In this document: piece by piece, positions 1 through 7,968 of the stretch | Layout of the letters: every line of letters begins with the position of its first letter | Numbering within the stretch: position 1 is the stretch's first letter | Assembly (NCBI GenBank): GCA_013213825.1 | Contig: JABSQA010000006.1 | Coordinates: 1 to 46,842 of the forward strand | Source: Henriciella sp. | GTDB taxonomy: Bacteria > Pseudomonadota > Alphaproteobacteria > Caulobacterales > Hyphomonadaceae | Length of the DNA: 46,842 nt | Direction: 5' to 3' | Translations under genes and position numbers: made by a program | The notes under the pieces: model-generated | The model's input: only the letters and a program-made list of their open reading frames with translations | Told to the model about the DNA's origin: nothing | Database searches by the model: none

Positions 1-514
1 GGTCGTCATTGATCTAGGCCCGGATGAAGAGATCGTCTACCTGACCCAGATCAATGACGACCTCCCCGAATACAATCTGCCCCGCGCCGGCAGCCTGATC
101 GACAAGCTCTTCATTCTTGTGATGGGCAACTCCGATATTGATCGAGCCGCCGAGTGGATGCAGGAAAAATGCGGTTTGGCTTTTGGCCGAGAAATGGAAA
201 TCCCCTACACAATGATCGCCAAAGCGTACGGCACACCGCTCGACGAACTTCACCGCATTTGCACGCTGATCCATGACAAGGATGTTTTCCTCGAGCTCGA
301 TCAATATCCAGATGAAGCGGTCCTGCGCCCCCGACATGATGGCATGCTGGTACCAGGTTGCGCCATCGGCACCCTTTACCATCCTAACTTTGATAGCCTT
401 CCGGGACCTTGGCTCACCGAACCAACGATTAGAGATGGCGAGATTTATAAAGGCAAACGCGTTGGCGTCCTGAACGATCCGGACGGAACGCTTATCGAAA
501 TGGTTGAAGGATAG
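1..514 (+). CDS. VOC-superfamily (glyoxalase/dioxygenase fold) protein, 5'-truncated by window start
   Basis: The frame starting at base 2 is open from the window edge to the TAG at 512-514, so the true start lies outside the window. About 170 residues are visible. The C-terminus, GVLNDPDGTLIEMVEG, is the usual last strand of a vicinal-oxygen-chelate module, where a DPDG turn is followed by a Glu that often binds metal. A second module appears to begin near ILVMGNSDIDRAAEW, giving a two-module layout typical of glyoxalase-like and extradiol dioxygenase-like proteins. No substrate can be named. The gene is followed after 2 nt by the oxidoreductase remnant and then an alpha/beta hydrolase, all in one direction, which looks like a small catabolic operon. 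An internal ATG at 119 is possible but would cut off part of the fold. Confidence 0.65.
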   Translation, partial: VVIDLGPDEEIVYLTQINDDLPEYNLPRAGSLIDKLFILVMGNSDIDRAAEWMQEKCGLAFGREMEIPYTMIAKAYGTPLDELHRICTLIHDKDVFLELDQYPDEAVLRPRHDGMLVPGCAIGTLYHPNFDSLPGPWLTEPTIRDGEIYKGKRVGVLNDPDGTLIEMVEG

Positions 515-516
515 TT

Positions 517-1516
517 ATGAAACTCGGCACCTTGAAACACGCGGTCGCCCACAAACCCACCACCGAAGACTTCGCCATTATCGAAGCTGCTCGCCCAGAC
601 TGTCCCGCAAATGGCGTGCTCGTGCGGGTCGTACATTTGTCGCTCGACCCCTATGTCGGATCCCGCCTCCGCGGTCGTCATATGGGCGAACCAGCGCCGA
701 CGCCGATGCAAGGCGCAATTCCCGGCGCAGTGATTGGACAAGTCATCGAAAGTCGCGCTTTGGGTCTGAACGAAGGTGATTGGGTCCACGCGATGGAGGG
801 TGGCTGGCAGGAATTTGCGGCCTTCCCAGCAAATGAAGTTCGCAAGATCGACCCAGATGTAGCGCCCCTGGCGGCGCATGCCGGCGTGCTCGGCATGCCA
901 GGATTGACGGCTTGGGCTGGCATCACTCAACTCGCCAAAGTTGGCGCAGGCGACACCGTTCTCGTGGATGCGGCCGCCGGCCCGGTTGGCGGAACCGTCG
1001 GGCAAATTGCTCGTATCAAAGGGGCGCCTCGCAGGCGGACCTGAGAAATGCGCACTCGTGAAAGAGACTTACGGCTTCGACGATTGCGTCGATTATAAAT
1101 CCGACGGCTGGCGGGATCGACTCGCCGAGGCCCTACCCGATGGGCTCTCGGTCTTTTTCGAGAATGTTTCTGCCGATATGGCTATGCTCGCTCTCACGCA
1201 TGCGCAAACCTATGCACGCGGCGTCCTATGCGGCTTGGTCGATGCTTATCATACTGAAACGCAGAGCCAGCACCCGTTGAATGCGGGCCTGATCATAGGC
1301 AAGAGAGCACAACTGAACGGCTTGGTTGTTTATGACTTCTATCCCCGCTGGGATGAGTATGTGGCCGAAGCGGCGCCTTGGATCAAAAGCGGACAGCTGA
1401 AATTCGCCGAAGACCGGGCCGAAGGGCTGGAAAATGCACCCGCTTTATTTGAGCGGCTGATGAATGGCAAAAACAAAGGCAAAGCCGTCGTCACGGTCGC
1501 GCCGGAAGGACTATAG
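517..1516 (+). pseudogene. Frameshifted NADP-dependent oxidoreductase (zinc-independent MDR, CurA/YncB type)
   Basis: The first frame (517-1044) gives the N-terminal GroES-like half (SLDPYVGSRLRG) and the start of the Rossmann fold (VDAAAGPVGGTVGQIARIKGA). It then runs into RRRT and a stop. The next frame continues exactly where the family continues, with LAGGPEKCALVKETYGFDDCVDYK, to a normal C-terminus at 1516. The family normally has a run such as RVVGI between KGA and AGGPEKC. Here only about 4 nt (around 1027-1030) stand in its place, which suggests that about 11 nt are missing. Adding 11 nt restores a 336-residue protein, the normal size. Members reduce alkenals/enones with NADPH. The lesion removes a Rossmann strand, so the product should be inactive. 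An assembly error cannot be excluded. Start ATG 517 is preceded by GAAGGA. Confidence 0.8.
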
Positions 1517-1518
1517 AA

Positions 1519-2331
1519 ATGCGCCGCGCATATACGGACGGACTCTTTGGACAGATCCACTACCGGATCGCGAATGCGCAAACCGATACAGGCAAACCGC
1601 CACTAATCTGTCTTCATCAGAGCCCAAAATGCGGGCTTGAGTTTGAAACGTTCATGCGCGTGGCGAGCCGCGACCGCACCGTGATTGCTCCGGACTATCC
1701 TGGCTATGGCATGTCCGATGCTGCACCTTCAGAAGATGCGACGACAATACCGATGTATGCCACTGAGACGTGGCGCGTCGTCGATGCACTTGGCTATCAA
1801 TCAGTCGACCTGTTCGGAAACCATACCGGCGCCAAAGTCGCTGCGGAGATGGCCATGCAACGCGGAAGCGATGTGCATGCCATCGCGATGATATCCGCGG
1901 CAATCCTGACCGATGAAGAGCGCGAAATGTTCAAGGATATGTTCACGCCCATTCCGCTCGACGAAGAACACTCGCGCTTCAAGATCAGCTGGGCCCGCGT
2001 CATCGAGCGCCAAGGTCCAGGCCAAACCCTCGAGATGATGGATCGCTCTATCTATATGAATATGATGGGCGGCGAAGCCTATGAATGGGGTCATGTTGCG
2101 GCTTTCGCATGGGGCAAGCCTTTCGACGAAGCTCTCAGCAAACTCCCACACCGGATCACGCTGCTAAACCCAACAGATGACCTCACCGAGTGTACGCGCC
2201 GTGCTGAAAAGTTGATGCGCAATGGCGAGATCATCGAGTGCCCGCAATGGGGTTATGGGTTCATGGACGCGTTTCCCGAAGACACAGCAGACCTCGTCCT
2301 CGGGATGCTGGATGCGTCTCAGCCTGTCTAG
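1519..2331 (+). CDS. Alpha/beta-hydrolase-fold protein with non-canonical active site
   Basis: The 270-residue protein has the alpha/beta hydrolase layout: an oxyanion region (LICLHQSP), DYPGYGMSD, a nucleophile elbow and a C-terminal acid region (NPTDDLTE). The elbow, normally GxSxG, reads GNHTG with His102 at the nucleophile position. The usual C-terminal catalytic His region reads WGYGFMDAFPED with Tyr246 where His is expected. Asp remains available. I therefore doubt ordinary esterase activity; it could be a lyase, a cofactor-free enzyme or a binding protein. The start is ATG 1519 with GGAAGGA upstream, 2 nt after the oxidoreductase stop. The stop overlaps by 4 bp the stop of the convergent MFS gene. 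Confidence 0.75.
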   Translation: MRRAYTDGLFGQIHYRIANAQTDTGKPPLICLHQSPKCGLEFETFMRVASRDRTVIAPDYPGYGMSDAAPSEDATTIPMYATETWRVVDALGYQSVDLFGNHTGAKVAAEMAMQRGSDVHAIAMISAAILTDEEREMFKDMFTPIPLDEEHSRFKISWARVIERQGPGQTLEMMDRSIYMNMMGGEAYEWGHVAAFAWGKPFDEALSKLPHRITLLNPTDDLTECTRRAEKLMRNGEIIECPQWGYGFMDAFPEDTADLVLGMLDASQPV

Positions 2332-3836
2332 TGCTCATCCGTGTAGCGATACTTCCCTAGGAAGAGCAGCGGAATTGTCGAGATGAACAGAATAATTGCA
2401 GCGCTGGTCAGCGTGAAGTTCCAGTCCTTACCATCCAAGATGCCAAGATCCCATTCAATTATCTTCAATCCTTGCCCGAACGACAAGTTGGCCATGATAC
2501 CTGGCCCAAGCCCCGCGCCGAGCGCGAAGAACCCATAGATTGCGCCATAGATCGCTGAATAGGACTTCATGCCAAAGTATTTTGAGATCATGTAGGCCAT
2601 GAAATCGTATTCCACGCCGGCGCCGAACCCAATCATCAAGATCGCGATTGTCGCCATATTTAACGTTACGCCCGGCTGCGCCAGCACCCATAAGGCGATC
2701 GCTGGGGATGCGAGAAACACAAACGCGACGCCAGGTGCCCAAAATCGGTCGATCAAATAACCGCCGATAACGCGTCCCGCCAAAACCGCGAGCCCCGTCA
2801 ACGTCGCCAATCCCACGGCCGTACTTTGGTCAATGCCATTCGCCCCAAGGACCATTTCGAGATTAGGAATAATCGCGCCGACAGCATATGAAATCGGAAC
2901 AAAGCAAATCGCCAAAAGCCAAAATCGCCACTCGGTCAATGCTTGCTGCAACGACATGCCAGGTTAATCGACCACCTGCCCTTCAGCGAGTTCGGGAGGC
3001 GCCTTCTGAATATCCATGAACATCATCATCAATACGGGGACAAAGACCAGGGCACAAAACGCGAAGGCCATCCCATATTCGAGCCTGAAGCCATTCTGTT
3101 CGATCAATGGCATGACTTGGCTGATCACCATCCAAACCAAACCGAGCGTCCCAAGTAGAGCAATCGCCAAAAGCGGGAACTTCATAGTCACGATGCTCGC
3201 TTCACTCGCAGGCTCGTCATTCACATCTCTGAGACTCAGATAGGAGAGCGGTAACGCAATCACGATTGGGAGCAGACCCAAGAGCACATAGGCTGATCTC
3301 CAGCCTGAGCCGCCAATGAAGTGGAACGCTTCGGTTGAAACAATATATTGCGACCCAAATTTCGCGAGGGCGCCGAAAATCCCTGTTGCGATGAGCGCGA
3401 TTCCTAATGCAATCCCGCGATTACCCTTAAACCAATTTGCGACGGGCCGCGTGAACGTAATGGGTAACGTCCCAGCACCGGCGAAAGCTAAGACCAGCCA
3501 CAGGGCGATATAGAGGGATTTAGACCCGTTGTTTAAAGCCAGCCCCATCATTGCGAGGCCAAAAGTTATGATCGAAACCAAGGCGACACGACGCGCCCCA
3601 AACTTTTCTGCGATGATGCCGATGATGGGCGATGCGGCGAATGCGCCGAACGTATAAATTGCGAGAGCGTTGATAATGAAGCCCTGGTCCCATCCCAAAG
3701 GCCCAAACTCTCCGAGGAGCGGTGGGATCATCACACCGATGGTGTAGAAAGGGAGTGGCGACAATCCGAGTCCGACCCCAACCGCAGCAGCGGCCAAGAT
3801 CGGCCAACCGCGCTTAAACTCGCCGTCTTGTTGCAT
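2328..3836 (-). pseudogene. MFS transporter interrupted by one in-frame TAA codon
   Basis: Two open segments (3836-2964 and about 2957-2328) lie in the same frame, separated by a single TAA at 2966-2964, codon 291 of 502. The upstream part has about eight hydrophobic segments, with the MFS loop 2-3 signature region near EKFGARR. The downstream part begins PGMSLQQALTEWRFWLL, a typical central-loop-into-helix sequence, and has six more. Read through, it is a full-length transporter of roughly 14 helices. A CAA to TAA change would explain the stop. The start is ATG 3836 with a strong GGAGGAATTG before it; the longer upstream frame is not used. It is divergent from the flavin amine oxidase across a 95-bp gap carrying a weak copy of the regional palindrome. 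Substrate unknown. Readthrough or a base-call error are alternatives. Confidence 0.75.
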
Positions 3837-3889
3837 CAATTCCTCCAAAATTTCGATTTCGCTATTGGCGAAGCGAACGTCATATTGTC

Positions 3890-3905
3890 TATTGGTATAT
3901 CTTTT
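3890..3905. promoter_or_regulatory. Weak copy of the GATATATC operator between MFS and amine oxidase
   Basis: The sequence TATTGGTATATCTTTT resembles the stronger regional sites (for example AAATGATATATCTTTT at 17914), differing in the core by one base (GGTATATC for GATATATC). It lies in the 95-bp divergent gap, 54 bp from the MFS start and 27 bp from the amine oxidase start, so one bound regulator could control both. Assignment rests only on similarity to the other sites. Confidence 0.4.
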
Positions 3906-3931
3906 CACGCGAGCGTCGAGGAAAATCTGCC

Positions 3932-5338
3932 ATGCAACTGACAAGACGAGGTTTTGTGGCGGCCAGTGGCCTGGCTTTGACCGCGGCGTGCACGCCTAAT
4001 GTGCGAAGGTCGCAAGACGCCGATATCTTAATTCTGGGAGCGGGTTTGGCAGGCTTGCATGCCGCGCGCATGCTGGAAGCGGACGGGTTCAAGACCCTTA
4101 TCCTAGAGGCCGACACGCGCATTGGCGGGCGGATGCATACGCTAGACCAGCTGCCTGGCCGCCCTGAGGCGGGAGGCCAACAAGTCGGACAATCTTATGC
4201 GCGCATCAGATCAACCGCGATCGATCTTGGTCTGAATGTCGTGCCGCCTGCGCCTGGAGGGTCGCGGGCGAAGACGATGGTGTTTGGAAACCGAGTCTTT
4301 GATGCCCGCGACTGGGCGTCCGCGCCGGACAATCCCTTCCCCGATGCGTTTAAGCGTGCGAACCCTGACACCGCTTTGTTCATGGCGGCGGCAGCTGAGA
4401 ACCCGCTCGTTGACCAATATGCGTGGCGCGAGATTGGAAGCGAATTTGATATCAGCGCCGAAGCGTTTTTGGAGCGCGCAGGATTTGATCCGGCGTCGCG
4501 CGCGCTTTGCAATATCGCACTCAACGCCAATGATCTATCGACCTATTCCATGCTCAATTTATGGCGGAGCCTGACCCTATTTGCGATCGATTCCTCAAGT
4601 GGTGGGTCGGAAGAAATAGAAGGCGGCTCACAGCGCCTGCCAGAAGCGATGGCAGATAGTCTATCCGAAGGCGCGTTAAAACTCGGCTCCGCCGTGACGT
4701 CGATCAGCGCCGATGAGTCGGGCGTGGAAGTCGCGGCGGGAGGGCGAACCTATCGAGCGCCATTTGGCATAAGCACGCTTCCATTTCCCGTCTTGCGCAA
4801 GCTGGACGTGACGCTCTCCAGCTCAGCGCCACCGATCTGGCCGATCATCGACCAAATGCCCTATACCCAAATTCAACAAGTCCATTTGGAAATTGAGGAG
4901 GGTCCGAGCGATGACCTGCCTTTGATGATGTGGACCGATACCCCCATTGAACGGGTCTTTCCGGTTCGTAATTCCACCGGCGAAACCGTGGCGCTGACCT
5001 GCTGGATCAATGGCGTTGGCATCCGTCCTTCCACCAGCGACGAAGATTGGAAATCCCTCGCCGAGGAGACTTTGCTAGCAACGCGCGGCATACGCGCCAA
5101 AGCCCATAAAGTGGTGCGGTGGGATAAGGATCAACCGCTTAGCGGCGGGGCTTATATGCATTGGGCACCAGGACAGATTCAGCCTTGGGCTGAACGTGTA
5201 ACCCAGCCGAGTGGGCGGTTGCACTTTGCTGGTGAGCACACATCCTTCCTGCACACTGGGATGGAAGGCGCGATGGAAGCTGGCGAGCGGGCCGCTTACG
5301 CGATCATTGAAGCTGCGGCTGGCGTTGAAGCCTCATAG
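3932..5338 (+). CDS. Tat-exported FAD-dependent amine oxidase (flavin monoamine oxidase family)
   Basis: The 468-residue protein opens with [11 protein letters not shown], a twin-arginine signal, followed by a TAAC sequence that could be a weak lipobox (Cys20). The FAD dinucleotide-binding motif GAGLAG is at residues 36-41, then an acidic residue ends the second strand and GGRMHT gives the conserved GGR loop. The C-terminus [22 protein letters not shown] is the second FAD-contacting motif of monoamine oxidase/polyamine oxidase-like enzymes. Such enzymes oxidise amines, or desaturate substrates, using FAD and O2, here probably in the periplasm. The exact substrate is unknown. ATG 3932 follows GAGGAAAATCTGCC. 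Its 3' end overlaps the convergent cysteine-synthase-like gene by 43 bp. Confidence 0.85.
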   Translation: MQLTRRGFVAASGLALTAACTPNVRRSQDADILILGAGLAGLHAARMLEADGFKTLILEADTRIGGRMHTLDQLPGRPEAGGQQVGQSYARIRSTAIDLGLNVVPPAPGGSRAKTMVFGNRVFDARDWASAPDNPFPDAFKRANPDTALFMAAAAENPLVDQYAWREIGSEFDISAEAFLERAGFDPASRALCNIALNANDLSTYSMLNLWRSLTLFAIDSSSGGSEEIEGGSQRLPEAMADSLSEGALKLGSAVTSISADESGVEVAAGGRTYRAPFGISTLPFPVLRKLDVTLSSSAPPIWPIIDQMPYTQIQQVHLEIEEGPSDDLPLMMWTDTPIERVFPVRNSTGETVALTCWINGVGIRPSTSDEDWKSLAEETLLATRGIRAKAHKVVRWDKDQPLSGGAYMHWAPGQIQPWAERVTQPSGRLHFAGEHTSFLHTGMEGAMEAGERAAYAIIEAAAGVEAS

Positions 5339-6372
5339 GGGATGCTCTCAAAACCAATCAGTTCGACATCTGGCGAGATATAATCTGGCTTTACGGGTTC
5401 TTCGCGCGCCAAATCTGTCGACAGATATTTCTTATTATCATCACAGAAAATGGTCGCGACCGTGGACTCACTTCCGAGCTGGTCTTGCACGGCCAAAGCA
5501 CCAATGAGATTGGCACCGGAGGATATGCCGACAGCAAGACCGAGCTCGGAAGCAAGCTTTTGCGCCATGAGAATGGCATCGCCATCGCTCACAGAAATGA
5601 CGGAATCAAGTTCATCAAGTTTGACGATGGATGGAATGAAATCATCCGAAACGCCTTGAATGCGATGCGAACCGGTTTTGTATCCAGTCGATAAAGTTGG
5701 CGACTCTGCCGGTTCGAGCGGGTGAACTTTGACATGCGGGGCAGCGCGGCGAAGCGCGCGGCCGACGCCCATAACGGTTCCCCCCGTGCCGACGCCAGCA
5801 ATAAAGGCATCGGGCGTGAGCTCAATCGAAGCCAGTTGGCCGAGCAGTTCTGGACCCGTTGTCGCTTCGTGCGCGTTACAGTTTTCGCAATTGGCGAATT
5901 GCTGTGAGAGGAAGACATCATCGCGCCTTTCGGCGAGCGCCTCAGTCGCCGCGATGGCACCGAGGAAACCACCCTCTTCTCGCGAGACAAGGTGCAACTC
6001 CGCCCCGAGCGATCGTAGCAAGGACTTGCGTTCTTCGCTCATCCAATCTGGCATATAGATGCGGACCGTATGACCCAAAGCACGCCCCAAAGCGGCGATG
6101 GCAATACCGGCATTGCCGCTGGTCGCTTCAGCAATCAAATCGCCAGGTTTAAGCGCTTTGCTTGCGTAGGCACAGCGCAGAATGTTCAGCGCCATTCGAT
6201 CTTTAATACTTCCGGTGAGATTATAATGCTCGGCCTTGGCAAAAATTACGCGTCGCTGCCCTTTCCAACGCAAATGCACGGCGAGAAGGGGCGTGCGGCC
6301 AATCATGCCCGCAAGCGAACTTAGCCGCGTCTGTTCGCAAAAGTCGACTGAGGATAATCCCGAAAAAGCCAT
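5296..6372 (-). CDS. PLP-dependent cysteine synthase / cystathionine beta-synthase family enzyme
   Basis: The fold-type II PLP enzyme shows [11 protein letters not shown] with the Schiff-base Lys, TSGNAGIA for substrate carboxylate binding, [10 protein letters not shown] for the PLP phosphate loop, and GISSGAN near the C-terminus, as in CysK/CysM. It should catalyse beta-replacement or beta-elimination on a serine- or cysteine-like amino acid. An extra C-terminal tail of about 35 residues follows the core. The chosen start is ATG 6372, preceded by AGGAGATTGAT; the longer frame to 6468 runs into the promoter region. It is divergent from an Lrp/AsnC gene, an arrangement common for amino-acid catabolic genes such as cysteine desulfidases controlled by an Lrp-type regulator. 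A biosynthetic role is less likely in this context but possible. Confidence 0.85.
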   Translation of the reverse strand: MAFSGLSSVDFCEQTRLSSLAGMIGRTPLLAVHLRWKGQRRVIFAKAEHYNLTGSIKDRMALNILRCAYASKALKPGDLIAEATSGNAGIAIAALGRALGHTVRIYMPDWMSEERKSLLRSLGAELHLVSREEGGFLGAIAATEALAERRDDVFLSQQFANCENCNAHEATTGPELLGQLASIELTPDAFIAGVGTGGTVMGVGRALRRAAPHVKVHPLEPAESPTLSTGYKTGSHRIQGVSDDFIPSIVKLDELDSVISVSDGDAILMAQKLASELGLAVGISSGANLIGALAVQDQLGSESTVATIFCDDNKKYLSTDLAREEPVKPDYISPDVELIGFESIPYEASTPAAASMIA

Positions 6373-6421
6373 ATCAATCTCCTGCGCAGAGATATCCGCG
6401 TTTCTCCACCAAAAATCATTA

Positions 6422-6431
6422 CGAAATTTCG
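6422..6431. promoter_or_regulatory. Palindrome in the divergent cysteine-synthase/Lrp promoter
   Basis: A perfect 10-bp palindrome CGAAATTTCG lies in the 107-bp divergent gap. A related AT-rich sequence, ATAATTTTCGTGCAAT, follows at about 6455-6470. AT-rich dyads of this kind are usual for Lrp/AsnC binding, so the neighbouring regulator may bind here and control both genes. Only sequence shape and position support this. Confidence 0.35.
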
Positions 6432-6479
6432 CCTTTTCAGCACTTTTAGTGTTATAATTTTCGTGCAATACCCATTATT

Positions 6480-6938
6480 ATGGAAAATTTTGATGATATG
6501 GATCGCCAGATCCTAAGACTGCTCCAAACCGATTCCACCATACCGCTGGAAGCGATCGCAACGCAGCTTAGCGTATCGGTGAATACGTGCTGGCGTCGCG
6601 TGCGTCGATTGGAAGAGACCGGCATCATTCGTGGACGCGTTGCGATTTGCGATCCTGACAAAGTTGGGATTGGTCAAACCGTATTCGTCGCCGTAAAGAC
6701 CAGTGACCACTCTTCAGCCTGGCTGAACAAGTTCGCCAAAACGGTGACCGCTATTCCCGAAGTGGTCGAATTCTATCGAATGGCTGGCGATGTCGACTAT
6801 ATGCTAAAAATCGCGGTCAGCTCCGTCGCGGACTATGACCGCGTTTACAAGTCGCTGATCAGCAAAATCGAAGTCGCCGATGTCAGCGCGACCTTTGCGA
6901 TGGAGTGTTTGAAAAATACGACAGAGCTGCCCGTCTAG
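6480..6938 (+). CDS. Lrp/AsnC-family transcriptional regulator
   Basis: The 152-residue protein has the N-terminal winged helix-turn-helix (MDRQILRLLQTDSTIPLEAIATQLSVS, with recognition helix VNTCWRRVRRLEETGII) and a C-terminal RAM ligand-binding domain containing RMAGDVDYMLKI and a typical closing strand. It should sense an amino acid or related effector and bind as a dimer or octamer. Its divergent partner is the cysteine-synthase-like gene, its likely target. ATG 6480 has no clear Shine-Dalgarno sequence. An ATG at 6498 (MDRQIL) is an alternative. The stop lies 3 bp from the stop of the convergent CpcT/CpeT-like gene. Confidence 0.9.
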   Translation: MENFDDMDRQILRLLQTDSTIPLEAIATQLSVSVNTCWRRVRRLEETGIIRGRVAICDPDKVGIGQTVFVAVKTSDHSSAWLNKFAKTVTAIPEVVEFYRMAGDVDYMLKIAVSSVADYDRVYKSLISKIEVADVSATFAMECLKNTTELPV

Positions 6939-6941
6939 GCG

Positions 6942-7886
6942 TCACTCGCCAGAAGCCGGTGTATGCGTACAGCTCGCTTGGATCCAACGAAGATTGATAC
7001 CGATACGTTCGGCATCCCCTTCATTCCATGCATAAGAAACCGCACGGTCGCTTTCGCCCTCCATGATGTATAGCGTCAACGATGGACGATTGGTCCCGTA
7101 CGGCCAGTCGACATTGCGAAGCTTCAAACGGATCTTACGCGGCGTCTCTTCATCCGTAATCAGTTCCGCTTCTCCGCCTTGATCATGCAGGGTCACACCG
7201 CGGCGGAAATCCCAATCGCGCATGCCTTCACCGGAATCGCCATGACTGGCACCGCGCAGGATTGCTGTCCAACATTCGAACGGACGGGCGCGGCGAAATC
7301 GCGCCTCCGTCATCGCTTCACCCCGATTGGCAACCACCCAAAAATCATTCTCGGAGAGCGTCATCCGCACATTCAGTGCGGCGTCTCCTTTGGGCTCAGG
7401 GAAAACATCATCGCAGCCATTGCCGACGGCATGCCCCTCAAATTGCGCGCCCTGCCGATTCCACAGCACCTCACACCCAATGCCTCGCAGCGATCCATCT
7501 TCTTTTGGAAACGCCATAGATTGCCGGATCGCCTGCACGTGAGGGTCGATGGAAAAAACGTGGCGGATATAAGCAGGCTCGCTATCGGCAACGGTGCGCG
7601 CGGCTTCAAATCCGACAATGGGCGCTCCAGAAGAGTCCTGATCGTCTTCCAATTCCATACGCTGAATGTGGATATGCTGTCTCGGCGCGATGGGCGTTGT
7701 GTCCATGCCCGCATCTTCGGCGAAGAAGACATGGCGATCATTATCCCACTGGCCATCAAATAGAGCGACCAATTCCGCAAAGTCTTTGCTCAACCAACCT
7801 GGCGCTTCGGGGCTGGAATCTTGTGCTGTCGCACACGCTGTTGAAAAACCGATCACGCTCGCTGCGATGATAAATTGCCGAACCAT
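6942..7886 (-). CDS. Exported CpcT/CpeT-like (chromophore lyase fold) protein
   Basis: The 314-residue protein has an export signal ending near FSTACATAQ, possibly a lipoprotein with Cys18. The rest matches the pattern of CpcT/CpeT proteins: an N-terminal FDGQWDN block, a paired strand region PRQHIHIQRMEL, then VFSIDPHVQAIRQSMAF, and GCEVLW with QFEGHAVGNGCDDVF, where the family has GCxV and GxTxGxxC. In cyanobacteria such proteins attach bilins to phycobiliproteins, using a calycin-like barrel. No phycobiliprotein gene is visible here, so the function is open; binding of a tetrapyrrole or other hydrophobic ligand is a guess. It lies 82 bp downstream of the TonB receptor on the same strand, behind a terminator. 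The start has GAGAGGTAAGAG before ATG 7886. Confidence 0.55.
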   Translation of the reverse strand: MVRQFIIAASVIGFSTACATAQDSSPEAPGWLSKDFAELVALFDGQWDNDRHVFFAEDAGMDTTPIAPRQHIHIQRMELEDDQDSSGAPIVGFEAARTVADSEPAYIRHVFSIDPHVQAIRQSMAFPKEDGSLRGIGCEVLWNRQGAQFEGHAVGNGCDDVFPEPKGDAALNVRMTLSENDFWVVANRGEAMTEARFRRARPFECWTAILRGASHGDSGEGMRDWDFRRGVTLHDQGGEAELITDEETPRKIRLKLRNVDWPYGTNRPSLTLYIMEGESDRAVSYAWNEGDAERIGINLRWIQASCTHTPASGE

Positions 7887-7902
7887 GCTCTTACCTCTCG
7901 TT

Positions 7903-7936
7903 TAAAAAAGAGCGGCGGATCCATCGACCCGCCGCT
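7903..7936 (-). terminator. Rho-independent terminator after the TonB receptor
   Basis: On the minus strand an 8-bp GC-rich stem, AGCGGCGG paired with CCGCCGCT (7936-7929 and 7918-7911) with a 10-nt loop, is followed by CTTTTTT. It lies in the 82-bp gap between the receptor stop and the CpcT/CpeT-like start, so the downstream gene is probably expressed less than the receptor or has its own promoter. Confidence 0.75.
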
Positions 7937-7968
7937 TTTATACTCTGATCTGCAGAGATGACTGGATC

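Noticed and set aside
1021-1044. Programmed frameshift in the oxidoreductase
   Set aside because: There is no slippery sequence or downstream structure evident, and about 11 nt of conserved sequence is missing, which a frameshift would not restore.
3837-3944. N-terminal extension of the MFS frame up to 3944
   Set aside because: It overlaps the divergent amine oxidase start and promoter, while ATG 3836 has a strong GGAGG.
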